From Sorangium cellulosum So0157-2 (GTDB taxonomy: Bacteria; Myxococcota_A; Polyangia; Polyangiales; Polyangiaceae), in NCBI RefSeq assembly GCF_000418325.1, contig NC_021658.1, positions 3,796,001 to 3,860,000 on the forward strand: a stretch of DNA of 64,000 nt. The letters run 5' to 3'. Shown piece by piece: positions 36,492-45,298 of the stretch. Both the position numbers and the translations under genes were made by a program. Below the pieces are notes generated by a model, which saw nothing but the letters and a program-made list of their open reading frames with translations, did no database searches and had not been told where the DNA came from. Within the stretch, counting starts at the first letter, position 1; every line of letters starts with the position of its first letter.

Positions 36492-36727
36492 GCAACGACG
36501 GTGCTTACGCCACGCGCGCGACGTCAACCGGGAAAGAATGCTGGGAAGCAGCGCTTTAGACGAGAATTTTCAGGAGGATGGCGGAATCAAGTCATCCGTC
36601 CCGTGTGTCGGCGATCTTCGAGCCGACCCAGATAAAATGTAGCGCCTTGTACTACATTGTCCTGCCAAAGTGATCGCGGCCGTGCATTTTGCTGACCCCG
36701 AGGGGGTCGCTCAGACGTGCTACCAGC

Positions 36728-37609
36728 GTGGGCAACCCGTCGAGCATCTCGAGCAGCTTCGAGCTCTTCCGGCGCCTCGCGAGGCGTCGCGGCGTTCCGG
36801 CACGCGACGCCGAGGACGTGGCGCAAGACGCGCTCCTGCGCGGGCTGGAAGCGGACCAGCGGATCGCTCCGGGCGGAGACGCGGCGGCGTACCGCGTCAC
36901 GATCGCCATCAACCAGGCGCGCGACCATATTCGGACCGCGCGCCGTCGCGGAGAGGTCCTGACATCGTTCGACGAGAGCGAGCTCCGAGCCCAGTGCCCG
37001 AATCCAGAGGAGCTGGTACGCGGGAGCCAGCGGAACGCGCTCGCGCGCCGCCTGATCAACCGGGTCGACCCGAAATACCGGCACCTCCTGATCAAGCATG
37101 ACCTCGAGGAGGTCCCGCTCGCCACGATCGCCGGCGAGCTCGGCCTCACGACGGAGGCGGTGAAGACGCAGCACCGGCGGGCGCTCGAGCAGCTCGCCGA
37201 GGAGAAGCGCCGCTATACGGCCGAGCAGCATGCACGGGGACGGGACGCAGAGGCGTGCGTCCCGGTGGCGCTCGGCCTCTACCGTCGCGAGTCGTGGCTG
37301 GCCACGCTGCGGCGCCTGGTCTTCAGGATCCTGGCACAGGGCGCTCTCGTCGTCGTGACGGGCGCGCTGATCTCCGGGCTGTCGCACAGCCTGGAACCCT
37401 GGCTGTTGCCCGCGGCGGCTCGCGCGCCCGGCTCCGCGCCCGCCGCGCAGGAGGTCACCGCGTCTGCCCGAGAGGGCGGCTCGAGCGCCGCCGCCGAGAT
37501 CAGTGCGCCGGCCGCGCGCAAGGTGGAGCCGTCCGCGCAGCAAGGCGACGCTAACGCGCTGGCCGCCGTGGATAGGCCCGCTGCGTCGGCCGAGGCTCCC
37601 CCCCCGTAG
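36728..37609 (+). CDS. ECF-type sigma factor with C-terminal membrane segment
   Basis: From GTG 36728 (a TTG at 36689 is possible) the protein has sigma region 2 (RDAEDVAQDALLRGLEADQR, TIAINQARDHIRTAR) and region 4 (RHLLIKHDLEEVPLATIAG, LTTEAVKTQHRRALEQLAEE). Unusually it continues for about 120 residues with a transmembrane helix (ILAQGALVVVTGALISGL) and a Pro/Ala periplasmic linker. The frame stops at 37607-37609 just after a C8 run (37598-37605). Removing one C would carry it through the TPR-like unit that ends at 37838. It is divergent from the PEGA/DUF1565 operon and the likely regulator of it. Compare the separate sigma and TM-TPR genes at 10996-12595. Confidence 0.85.
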   Translation: MGNPSSISSSFELFRRLARRRGVPARDAEDVAQDALLRGLEADQRIAPGGDAAAYRVTIAINQARDHIRTARRRGEVLTSFDESELRAQCPNPEELVRGSQRNALARRLINRVDPKYRHLLIKHDLEEVPLATIAGELGLTTEAVKTQHRRALEQLAEEKRRYTAEQHARGRDAEACVPVALGLYRRESWLATLRRLVFRILAQGALVVVTGALISGLSHSLEPWLLPAAARAPGSAPAAQEVTASAREGGSSAAAEISAPAARKVEPSAQQGDANALAAVDRPAASAEAPPP

Positions 37610-37838
37610 CGAGGTGCCCGGGAGTGTCGTGCGCCGAAGCACGGCGCCCAGGAGCGCCGTGCGCCGCGCCGTCAGCGAGCGCGAGCGGCGGCTGATCCGC
37701 GACGCTCGCCGCGCGCTGGACGCCCACACCGCCCTCGACGACCTGGAGGCGCGCCAGCTGCTCGAGATGCACAAGCAGGAGTTCCCGCAAGGGTGGCTCG
37801 CCTTGGAGCGCGAAGCGCTGCTCAAGCAGATTCGCTGA
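37606..37838 (+). pseudogene. TPR-like C-terminal piece probably belonging to the preceding sigma factor
   Basis: In the next frame the sequence reads SEVPGSVVRRSTAPRSAV and then a helical unit (ERERRLIRDARRALDAHTAL, LEARQLLEMHKQEFPQGWLA) ending at 37838. This matches the TPR-like unit at the end of the 11583-12595 product (LLDTARRAL..., LLDRHAREF). No start codon or ribosome-binding site favours an independent gene. The C8 run at the junction makes a one-base length change the simplest explanation. Confidence 0.6.
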
Positions 37839-37890
37839 TTCATCGGCTGTCGCTCGACAGCTATAGGGCGTCCAGGCTTTCTAGGGCAAA

Positions 37891-37956
37891 GCAGTCCTGC
37901 CCGCCCTCCTGCGCAGTCCTGCCCGCCCTCCTGCGCAATCCTGCCCGCCCTCCTGC
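37891..37956. repeat. three tandem copies of a 22-bp unit
   Basis: GCAGTCCTGCCCGCCCTCCTGC repeats at 37891, 37913 and 37935 (the third with GCAA), and a partial fourth copy begins at 37957. It lies between the sigma gene and the amine oxidase, which are convergent. Its role is unknown. Confidence 0.85.
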
Positions 37957-38064
37957 GCAGCCCCGCCGCGGCCGAGACGCCCGGGCCCGCGACGATCACG
38001 ACGTTGCCGTTCCGGCAGGTGACCTCGAGATCTCGAGCCTCGGATCGCGCGCCATGCGCGCATT

Positions 38065-39138
38065 TCAGGCGAGGTCACGCCGAATGCGGCGTGCGGCGTC
38101 GAGCGCGCCTTCGAGGTAGCCGGCCGCATAGCTGGCCGTCTCGGCGGCGCCGAAGAACACCTGCCCGCGAGCGTACGGCTGCCGCAACAGGGGGTGCCCT
38201 GACCCGATGTGCTCGGGGCGCTCCTCGCGGTCGCGGGCGCTACAGGTGAACCGGTCGGTCGCCCAGTCCTTGTAATGCTGCTCCACACGCGACAGATGCT
38301 CGCCGAACACCTGCGCGATCTGCTTGTCGATGAGGAGGGGGAGCTCGGCCGCAAACCGCGCGCGCGCTCCGGCCGGGAGGGCCAGAAACGCGCCCAGCGC
38401 GCTGAGCCCATGGAGCGGATCCGACGCGTCGAAGATCTCGCCGAACACCGCCTGACCGTGGGTCACGAAGGCGTTGCCGGACAACCCGTCTTCGCGCCAG
38501 CTCGGCTGCCGGTAGGTGAGCACCGCCTTGGCTTGCGCCGCCATCCAGGTGGGCGTCGCCGTCATGGCTTGCCGCAGCGGCGCCGGCAGCTCCGGCGTGA
38601 ACCGGACGTTCTCGGCGAGCAGGCGCGGAGGGAGCGCGAGCACGACGCGACGGGCTTCCACCGTGAGCCCGCCGTCGCCGCGCGCAAAGCGGAGCAGCAC
38701 CTTGGCGTCGTCGAGCTCGACCGCCTCGAGCACGTGACCGAGATGCACGCGCTCTCGCGGCACCGCCCCCGCAAGGGCATCGACCAGGCTGCCCATTCCT
38801 CCCACGAGCCTTAGCCCGCCCCCGTGCAGGCCCGTGTCGCCCCTGTAACGCTCTGGTGTCTTGTTGGGATGCGACAAGACCATGATCGGTCCGTCGTCGT
38901 GCTGCGCGAAGGACGCGAGTTCGAGCTCGTCGACGAGGCGGCTCATGAGCGGCTGGGTGACGGGCCAGAACCAGGTGGGCCCCAGGTCCACCCGCGTTGG
39001 GCCGGCAGGAACAGAGAGCACGCGACCCCCGAGCCGATCCCGAGCCTCGAAGAGCTGGTAGTCCGCACCCACCGCGGACAGGCTCCGCGACAACGACAGG
39101 CCGCACACTCCACCACCGATGATCGCCGTGTCGAGCAT
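38065..39138 (-). CDS. flavin-containing amine oxidase family protein
   Basis: A 357-residue FAD enzyme. The N-terminal dinucleotide site is IIGGGVCGLSLSRSL, followed by the ARDRLGGRV segment of the monoamine-oxidase superfamily. The C-terminal FAD segment is GQVFFGAAETASYAAGYLEG, with the helix AAGYLEGALDAARRI. It is short relative to typical MAOs (about 450), and the substrate domain is compact. It probably oxidises an amine or related substrate in the cytoplasm; the exact substrate is not predictable. It stands alone, facing the sigma gene. Confidence 0.9.
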   Translation of the reverse strand: MLDTAIIGGGVCGLSLSRSLSAVGADYQLFEARDRLGGRVLSVPAGPTRVDLGPTWFWPVTQPLMSRLVDELELASFAQHDDGPIMVLSHPNKTPERYRGDTGLHGGGLRLVGGMGSLVDALAGAVPRERVHLGHVLEAVELDDAKVLLRFARGDGGLTVEARRVVLALPPRLLAENVRFTPELPAPLRQAMTATPTWMAAQAKAVLTYRQPSWREDGLSGNAFVTHGQAVFGEIFDASDPLHGLSALGAFLALPAGARARFAAELPLLIDKQIAQVFGEHLSRVEQHYKDWATDRFTCSARDREERPEHIGSGHPLLRQPYARGQVFFGAAETASYAAGYLEGALDAARRIRRDLA

Positions 39139-40012
39139 AGCATCTGACCTTTACACGATTCTACAAATCCGTTCAACAGGCCGCGGGGGCGTCGTCCAGC
39201 GCAGGGCGGGTGCATCCGCAGCGGATCCTGGGGCCGGTCGAGCGAATGCGGGCCCTCGGCCGGGGGCGAGGGCGTGCGTGAGGCCGGCGTCCGGCAGCGC
39301 AGCGCAGCCCCTCCAGGGGACCTGGTGCCGGCGCAGCGGCGCCCCGATTGAGGACGACGCACGGCCTGCCGGGCGACGTCACGTCCAGGCGGGCGCATCG
39401 AATGGGTACGTGTCGTTGGAGCGCGACACGTCGTCGTGCCTGCACAACGCAGGGATGTCTCCCGTTCCGTGCCGCAGCGCGACCGCGCTCTGCTGCTCCG
39501 GCTCGGCCTCGACTTGGACAACCCCGCCCACGCGGAGCTCTTCGTCGAGGGCGTACGTGCCGCGGACGATGACATCGCGGACCAGGTGCGGTGGGAGCGG
39601 GAGCGGGAGCGGCTGGGCTGAGGGCCGCCCGTGTCGTTGGACCAAGCCGCTTCGCGGCGGCTCCAGACTCCAGGAGACCCTGGGAGCCATGGACCTGGCG
39701 GCGGCGCTCGAGGCCGCGAGCGAGCGCGATGCTGACGAGGTGCAGGCGCTCGGCGTGATGCTCAAGAAGATGCTGCGGGTCCTGCTCCGTTAAGCGTTCC
39801 GGTCACCGAGTCGCCAATTCCTGCCGCCGCTCGGGTCCTTGTCTTCGCTGCGGTTGTCACGGCAGTGATCGCTGCCGCCGCGCGGCTTTTGCCGGTATTC
39901 ACTGCGAAAAAAAGCGCCCGGCTCAGCGTAGAATGCGTATTCCGACGGACGTGACGGCTCGTTCCGGAGCGACGCGACGGCCCAGTCCGGCGTGACGTGG
40001 ACCGGAGCGCAG
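39139..40012. other. gene-poor interval with possible gene debris beside an IS21 end
   Basis: About 870 bases without a convincing gene. Two short rightward pieces look protein-like: a 61-codon frame at 39436-39621 (RALLLRLGLDLDNPAHAELF) and a short one ending at 39793 (MDLAAALEAASERDADEVQA). They are in different frames and could be fragments of one decayed gene. From about 39944 the sequence becomes the terminal repeats of an IS21-family element. Confidence 0.4.
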
Positions 40013-40945
40013 TCAGGTCTTCGTCTCGGTCACCTCCGGAGCCACCGCCTTCTTCTGCCGCATCGACCCGCCGCGGAGCGTCACCAGGCGCGCGTTGTGG
40101 ACGACGCGGTTGCAGATCGCGTCGGCGATACTCGCCTCTCCGATGGCTTGATGCCAACTCTTCGTCGGGATCTGCGAAGTGGTCACCGTTGACGACCTGT
40201 CATATCTATCCTCGAGGACCTCGAGCAGGTCGCGCCTCTCGACGTCGGTCATGGGCGCGAGCAGGAAGTCGTCGAGGACCAGCACGGCGACCTTGGCGAG
40301 GCCCGCGAGGGCGTTCGCGTAGGTCCCGTCGGCACGCGCGACCGCGAGCTGCTGGAGCGCCCCCCGGGGCGGCGGCTCGACCAGCGGCGCGCGGTCGAGG
40401 CCGTTCCTCAGGATCGCGGTCACGCTCTTGGCGGTGGGGCTGCCGATGCGGAGCGCACGCGCGCACGCAGCGTCGACGCGCTCGCGACCGTACTTGTCCG
40501 CGAGCCGGATCACGCCCAGGCACGTCCGGTAGCCCGTCTCCGGGTGGGTGCGGTGGCGCATGACCGCACGCGCGAGCTCGCCGACGTTCGGGCCGATCGT
40601 CTCGGCCCATGCCACCACGCGCTCCGGCGGCCACTTGCCGTAGTCGCGATGGGCTCTGGGGCGATGCTCGTCGACGATCACGGCCGACCCCTTCCGGCCG
40701 TAGCTGCGCGCGTGCGACGCGACGCGCACGCTGTCATGGAACAGCTCCACGACCGAGGCCGTCGCTCGAATCTCGACGCGCGCACCGACCAGCGTGTACG
40801 GCACGCTGTAGAGCCGGTCGTCGTAGCAGACGCAGTAGTCGATGTTGACCTTGGCGTGCTTCCAGTCGGCGAGCTCGTACCGCCGCGCCGGCAGCGGCCG
40901 CATCACGGGCTTGTCGATGGTCTCGAACGCCGTGCGCCGGCAGCT
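39944..40945 (-). mobile_element. IS21-family element remnant
   Basis: The unit comprises an outer end with three imperfect copies of a roughly 20-bp repeat (TTCCGACGGACGTGACGG, TTCCGGAGCGACGCGACGG, TCCGGCGTGACGTGGACCG; 39944-40010), as in IS21-type termini, plus the fused istA/istB fragment. The far end is missing: at about 40945 the istA sequence is joined directly to a small unrelated gene. The transposase catalytic domain is absent, so the copy cannot move by itself. Confidence 0.7.
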
Positions 40946-41002
40946 GACCGATCGCCTCGTGCACGACCCGGGCTGCCTCCTCATCGCCGAGGGCGACGGC
41001 AC
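40013..41002 (-). pseudogene. istA C-terminus fused in frame to istB C-terminus (deleted IS21)
   Basis: Residues about 20-215 match the C-terminal Mu-type domain of IstA (DKPVMRPLPARRYELADWKH, DDRLYSVPYTLVG, YGKWPPERVVAWAETIGP). At about residue 225 the sequence switches to IstB, the AAA+ helper: LAGLAKVAVLVLDDFLLAPM (Walker B), DRYDRSSTVTTSQIPTKSWH (sensor) and the tail. Missing are the IstA helix-turn-helix and DDE domains and the IstB Walker A. An internal deletion must have joined the genes while keeping a frame. The 5' codons upstream of about 40945 come from a different gene. The product should be inactive. Confidence 0.85.
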
Positions 41003-41111
41003 GGCTTAGGGGGCCGGCGAGCGACGCAACCACGGCGGCCCGAGGCGACGGCTCGACCATCGCGAGCTCTCCGGACCCGAGTCCCCTCGGTTGGGCCAGG
41101 GTTGGGGCCAT
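40945..41111 (-). pseudogene. small myxobacterial-type gene truncated by the IS21 remnant
   Basis: From ATG 41111 (or 41060) the frame reads VEPSPRAAVVASLAGPLSRA and GDEEAARVVHEAIGQL and then runs into IS21 sequence. Short proteins or protein ends with a VVASLA...AARVAHEAIGRLL pattern are common in Sorangium-like genomes. The 3' part is lost. Function unknown. Confidence 0.5.
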
Positions 41112-41226
41112 GCCGTCCGAGGGTCTGCGATCGGTCGTCGCTCCCCCCCGAAACCCCGCAAGAAGTGACGGATCGCGACCGTTCGCCACCGCGGCGGAAT
41201 CCTGGCGGGATCTCCGACGCGCCGCC

Positions 41227-41898
41227 CTAGCCTGGTGCAGCGCTGGCCGAGCCGCCGATCGCCTCGGCCGTGAGCAGCCGCGTCCGCCGGCCCGAAGCGA
41301 GCGTGAGGTGCTGCCCCCAGCTCGTCTGGTGCGGGACCTCCCCGTCCACGATCTCGCTCGTCCGGATCTCGAACCCCGCGGCGCGGTAGGCGGGGCGCAG
41401 CGCGTCGTCGAGCCACGCGTCCGAGAGCTCGGGGAGGCCGAGCCGCGCCGCGTAGGGCCGGTCGTCGAAGACGCTCTGGTTGAGCAGCGCGATGAGCTCC
41501 CCGCCCGGCCGGACGAGCCGGCGCAGCGCCTCGAGCACGGGCGCCTCGGGGAGCACCAGGGCCGAGAGCAGCGACGCCCAGGGGAAGTTCAGCGTCAGGG
41601 TGTGGGCGAGCCCGGCGAGCTCCTCGGGCAGCGCCTGCACCGACGCGACCACGAAGAGCGCGTTCGGCCGGCCGCCGCGGGCGGGCTTGCGGCTGGCGCG
41701 CCACGACACCTCGCGCATCCGCTCGCCCGCGGGGTCCACGCCGATGCAGTACGTGTCCGGGTGGGCGCCGGCCGAGCGGTACACGAAGCGCCCGTCGCCC
41801 GTGCCGACGTCGATGAGCACGCGCGCGTGACCGGCGAGCTTCGCCTCGAGGTCCGCGCGCGTCCACGTGACGGACGCCTTGCCGAGCTGCACGATCAT
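41227..41898 (-). CDS. 16S rRNA (adenine-1408-N1) methyltransferase homologue, KamB/NpmA/Kmr type
   Basis: A 223-residue SAM-dependent methyltransferase. Motif I is IDVGTGDGRFVYRSA (Asp30), followed by IGVDPAG (Asp55). The central SWRASRKPARGGRPNALFVV and NFPWASLL (Trp107) and the C-terminal TSWGQHL (Trp194) are the signature of the A1408 family. From the published NpmA and KamB work, the two Trp residues clamp A1408 and both Asp residues bind SAM; positions here agree within a few residues. The enzyme methylates N1 of A1408 in 30S subunits and gives kanamycin and apramycin resistance. A Sorangium homologue, Kmr, has been described. It lies 33 bases downstream of the aminopeptidase gene on the same strand, with no antibiotic gene cluster in sight. 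Confidence 0.88.
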   Translation of the reverse strand: MIVQLGKASVTWTRADLEAKLAGHARVLIDVGTGDGRFVYRSAGAHPDTYCIGVDPAGERMREVSWRASRKPARGGRPNALFVVASVQALPEELAGLAHTLTLNFPWASLLSALVLPEAPVLEALRRLVRPGGELIALLNQSVFDDRPYAARLGLPELSDAWLDDALRPAYRAAGFEIRTSEIVDGEVPHQTSWGQHLTLASGRRTRLLTAEAIGGSASAAPG

Positions 41899-41931
41899 CG
41901 CCGCCTCGAGGACGCCGTCCCGGCCGCCCGC

Positions 41932-44544
41932 TCAGCGCGGGGCGCCGCCGCTCCCCGCGCGGGCGCTCTGGGGCGCGCTCGCCGCCGCGAGCTCCCGGCA
42001 GCCGATCGCCCGCGCGAGGTCGTCGATGGACTCGCGCAGCATCCGCACCAGCATCGGCAGCCGCGGCGCCGCGCCGTCCGGGGCCCGCTGGAGCGCCGCG
42101 AGCCGCGCCTCGGCGGCGGCGAGGAGGTCCCGATCGACGCGGTACGACGGGAACAGGTGGGTGAAATACGCGGACGCGAGCTCGTGCGTCCGCGTCTCGA
42201 AGACCTGCTGCACCCGCTCGAAGAACCCCTGCACGTACGGCTCGAGCAGCGCGCGCTGGAACGACCAGTTGAAGCCCGACATGGCCGCGCTCGTCAGGTG
42301 CAGCGAGCCGTACCCGCCCTCGTGGAAGCGCTCCCACGCCGCGGCCTTCGCCGCCGGATCCGGGCGCGCCGTCTCGGCGCGCAGCGCCGCGCGCTGGCCG
42401 CGATCGGACGGGTCGCGCTCGCGCTCGGCCGCGAGCCGCGCGTCCGCGCCGGCCATGCCGCGCGCGATCCACTTCACGGCCACCGTCCAGCGCATCTCCT
42501 GGTCGATCTCGAGCCCCTCCACCGCGATCTCGCCGTCCACGAGGCGCGCGGCCAGGGCGAGATCCGGCGCGGCGTAGGCCGCGTTGAGGAGCGCCCGCGC
42601 CCACACGATCTGCGCGTCGCCGCGGGGGGCCGCCCGGAGCGCCGCGAGGGCGAGGGCGGTGAACGCGCTCGCCTCGACCTCGCGCATCGGGTCGGGCACG
42701 TAGCGCGCGAGGGCCGTCACCGCGTTCGAGAGCACGGGCTCGACGAGCGAGAGGTCGGGCTCGACGGGCAGCTTGTCCCTCACCAGCGCGAGGTACGCGG
42801 GGGAGGCGAGCTTCTGGTCGCGCACCATGCTCCAGAGCGACGACCAGAGCAGCTGGCGCAGCAGCGGATCCTCGACGCGGCCCATGTGCTCGCGCACGAA
42901 CGCGAGCGAGCCCGGGTCGAGCGCGATCTTGGCGAACGTGAGGTCGTTGTGGTTCGGGAACACGAAGAGCGGCGCGCGCTGCCCCCGCGCCGCGGCGACC
43001 TCGGTGGCCGCGCCGTCGATCTCGGCGGGCACCGCGTCGACGACGAGCGCGCCGCCCTCCTCGCGCGCGAGCGCCACGTCGATGCGGTGCGGCCGGAGGG
43101 TCGGATAGTCCTCGGGGGCCGTCTGCAGCACGCGGAGCCGGCCGATGCGGTCGCCGTCGGGCTCCCACTCGGCGGTCAGCGTGTTGAGCGACGCCTGCTC
43201 CAGCCAGACGCGCGACCAGGCGCCGAGGTCGCGGGCGGAGCCCTCCTCGAGCGCGGACAGGAACTCGCGCAGGGTCGCGTTGCCGTACTGGTAGCGCTTG
43301 AAGTACCGGCGCATCCCGTCGCGGAAGGCGGGCAGGCCGATCGCCGCGACGAGCTGCTTCATCGCGGCCGCGCCCTTGCCGTAGGTGATGCCGTCGAAGT
43401 TCAGGAAGGTGTGCTCGGTGTCGGCGAGCTCCCCGGCGATGGGGTGCGTCGTCACGAGCTGGTCTTGCCGGTAGGCCCAGCTCTTCATGACGTTGAACGC
43501 CTTCCACACGGCCGGCTGGAACCGGGTCGCCTGCTCCATGGCGAGGAAGGCCATGTACGTGGCGAAGCTCTCGTTGAGCCAGAGATCGTTCCACCACCGC
43601 ATGGTCACGAGGTTGCCGAACCACATGTGGGCCATCTCGTGGAGGAAGACCTCCGCGCGCGTGAGGCGCTGGTGGTCGGTCGGCGGGTCGCGGAAGATCA
43701 TCCGCTCGCTGTGGGTCACGGCGCCGGCGTTCTCCATGGCGCCGGCGTTGAACTCCGGGACGAAGACCTGGTCGTACTTGGTGAAGGGGTACGGGTAGTC
43801 GAAGAACTCGGGGTAGAAGTCGAAGCCCTGCTTGGTGATCGTGAAGAGCTCGTCCGGGTCGAGGTGCTTCTCGAGCGATCTGCGGCAGTAGAGCCCGAGC
43901 GGGATGCCGCGGTGCTCGTCGCGGACGCCGCTGTAGGGGCCGGCGATCAGCGCGAAGATGTAGGTGCTGAACCGGGTCGTCTCCTCGAACACGCGCGTCG
44001 AGCGCCCGAGGCCGGCGCCGATGGTGCGGCGGATGCGGGCGTTGCCGATGACCTCCCAGTCCTCGGGCGCGGTGACGGAGAGCCGGTAGCTCGCCTTGAT
44101 GTCCGGCTGGTCGAAGCAGGGGAACAGGCGGTGGGCGCTGAACGGCTCGAGGTCCGAGTAGAGGTAGTCCTCGCCGTCCTCCGGGTCGCGGAAGTGGTGG
44201 AAGCCGTCGCCGGTGTGGTCGTAGTCGTTCTCGTAGACGACGCGCACGCGCGTCTCCGGGTCGAGCAGCTTCCCCGGGAGGCGGATGCGGCAGTCGGACC
44301 ACTCGGGCTCGACGGGGACGCCGTTGATCTCGAGCCGCTCGATGCGCCGGCCGCGGAAGTCGATGAAGGTGTCGCCGCTGCCGCGGACGTCGAAGTAGGC
44401 GATCGCCTCGCCGCGGTAGCCGCCGTCGCCGCGCGACAGGTCGAGGGAGAGCTCGTAGCGCGCGTTGCCGATGCGCGCGGCGCGCTCCTCGGCCTCCTTC
44501 TGGGTGAGCACGTCCCGTCCAGGGCCGCCGGTCTTTTCCGTCAT
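41932..44544 (-). CDS. pepN: aminopeptidase N (M1 family)
   Basis: An 870-residue zinc metallopeptidase that removes N-terminal amino acids from peptides. The substrate motif GAMEN is near residue 267. The zinc site HEMAHMWFGN (HExxH) is near 301, with the downstream zinc Glu in NESFATYMAF. The ERAP/PepN C-terminal helical domain is present and the length matches the E. coli PepN/actinobacterial type. ATG 44544 was preferred over the GTG three codons earlier. It has no signal peptide, so it is cytoplasmic. It starts just right of a repeat-rich noncoding region and probably shares a transcript with the rRNA methyltransferase. Confidence 0.95.
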   Translation of the reverse strand: MTEKTGGPGRDVLTQKEAEERAARIGNARYELSLDLSRGDGGYRGEAIAYFDVRGSGDTFIDFRGRRIERLEINGVPVEPEWSDCRIRLPGKLLDPETRVRVVYENDYDHTGDGFHHFRDPEDGEDYLYSDLEPFSAHRLFPCFDQPDIKASYRLSVTAPEDWEVIGNARIRRTIGAGLGRSTRVFEETTRFSTYIFALIAGPYSGVRDEHRGIPLGLYCRRSLEKHLDPDELFTITKQGFDFYPEFFDYPYPFTKYDQVFVPEFNAGAMENAGAVTHSERMIFRDPPTDHQRLTRAEVFLHEMAHMWFGNLVTMRWWNDLWLNESFATYMAFLAMEQATRFQPAVWKAFNVMKSWAYRQDQLVTTHPIAGELADTEHTFLNFDGITYGKGAAAMKQLVAAIGLPAFRDGMRRYFKRYQYGNATLREFLSALEEGSARDLGAWSRVWLEQASLNTLTAEWEPDGDRIGRLRVLQTAPEDYPTLRPHRIDVALAREEGGALVVDAVPAEIDGAATEVAAARGQRAPLFVFPNHNDLTFAKIALDPGSLAFVREHMGRVEDPLLRQLLWSSLWSMVRDQKLASPAYLALVRDKLPVEPDLSLVEPVLSNAVTALARYVPDPMREVEASAFTALALAALRAAPRGDAQIVWARALLNAAYAAPDLALAARLVDGEIAVEGLEIDQEMRWTVAVKWIARGMAGADARLAAERERDPSDRGQRAALRAETARPDPAAKAAAWERFHEGGYGSLHLTSAAMSGFNWSFQRALLEPYVQGFFERVQQVFETRTHELASAYFTHLFPSYRVDRDLLAAAEARLAALQRAPDGAAPRLPMLVRMLRESIDDLARAIGCRELAAASAPQSARAGSGGAPR

Positions 44545-44700
44545 GACGTGCACACCCTAGGACGAACCCCCGGAGGGTGGCCAGCGATCTGGCGCGGTCG
44601 CGCGCGCCGCCCTGCCGCGAGGGGCGGGAGGGAGGCCGCCGCCGGGCGGCCGGTGGAGGGGCGAGGGGGCGGACGGCGGGGCGAGGGAGCCGAGGGAGCC

Positions 44701-44820
44701 GTCCCAGGTTGGGGAGCCAGCCAGCCGACCCAGGTTGGGGAGCCGTCCCGGGTTGGGGAGCAGCCGACCCAGGTTGGGGGAGCCGACCCAGGTTGGGGTA
44801 CCGACCCAGGTTGGGGTACC
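44701..44820. repeat. six irregular copies of a GACCCAGGTTGGGG core
   Basis: Cores begin at 44701, 44727, 44745, 44766, 44785 and 44803; spacing varies from 18 to 26 bases. Two cores are variants (GTCCCAGG and GTCCCGGG). Connectors are AGCC or TACC rather than the CGACC of the regular 19-bp array at 21455-21674. The core is the same, so the two loci belong to one repeat family. It lies upstream of pepN, in a divergent gap. Confidence 0.85.
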
Positions 44821-45298
44821 GACGCCGCGGGCGGCCTCCGGACGGAGCAGCGCGCTCTGGGTCTGTGCCAGAACGGCGTTGTTCTGTGCCAGGGGAGGGG
44901 GGTCCGGCACCGGCACAAACGCAATGCATTGCGACACACCGGGGTCCGGACCCCTCGAGAACGCTCGGCGGAGCAGTTTTTAGTGCAAGATTGTGTCAGA
45001 AAACGCGTTCTTCGAGGAACTTCTGCGCCAACGACCCCGCGTCCCCCCTCCTTTCTGTGCCAGAAGGGGGGTCCGGACCCCTTCGGACCGCAATGCAGAG
45101 CGCTGGCGGGGGTGCCCGACCCCTCCCGGGACGCAGTGCAGAGCACGCGCGGAGGTGCCGGACTCCCTCCGGGGGCAAGGCCGCGCGAGTGGGGGAGCGC
45201 GACGCTTGCTCGGCGCGGACCTGGAACGCCCCGTCGGGCCGAGCCCGAGCGCCTACCAGGCGGGGCGCGTGCCGTGGTGGCGCGTGCGCGGGCTCGCT
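44821..45298. repeat. noncoding stretch with GGGGTCCGGACCCC palindromes and ~45-bp repeats
   Basis: Between the pepN start and the Uma2 gene there is no gene but much repetition. The perfect 14-bp palindrome GGGGTCCGGACCCC occurs at 44941-44954 and 45068-45081, with a variant near 44900. CTGTGCCAG occurs three times (about 44868, 44885, 45055). Two units of about 44 bases starting CGCA(A/G)TGCAGAGC and ending near a GGACTCCCTCCGG-type sequence lie at about 45090-45170, with a partial third at 44926. Confidence 0.7.

Noticed and set aside
39379..39765. Minus-strand frame of 128 codons in the gene-poor interval
   Set aside because: Ser/Arg-rich start and no consistent codon bias; no motif. The opposite strand pieces look slightly more protein-like but are also weak.
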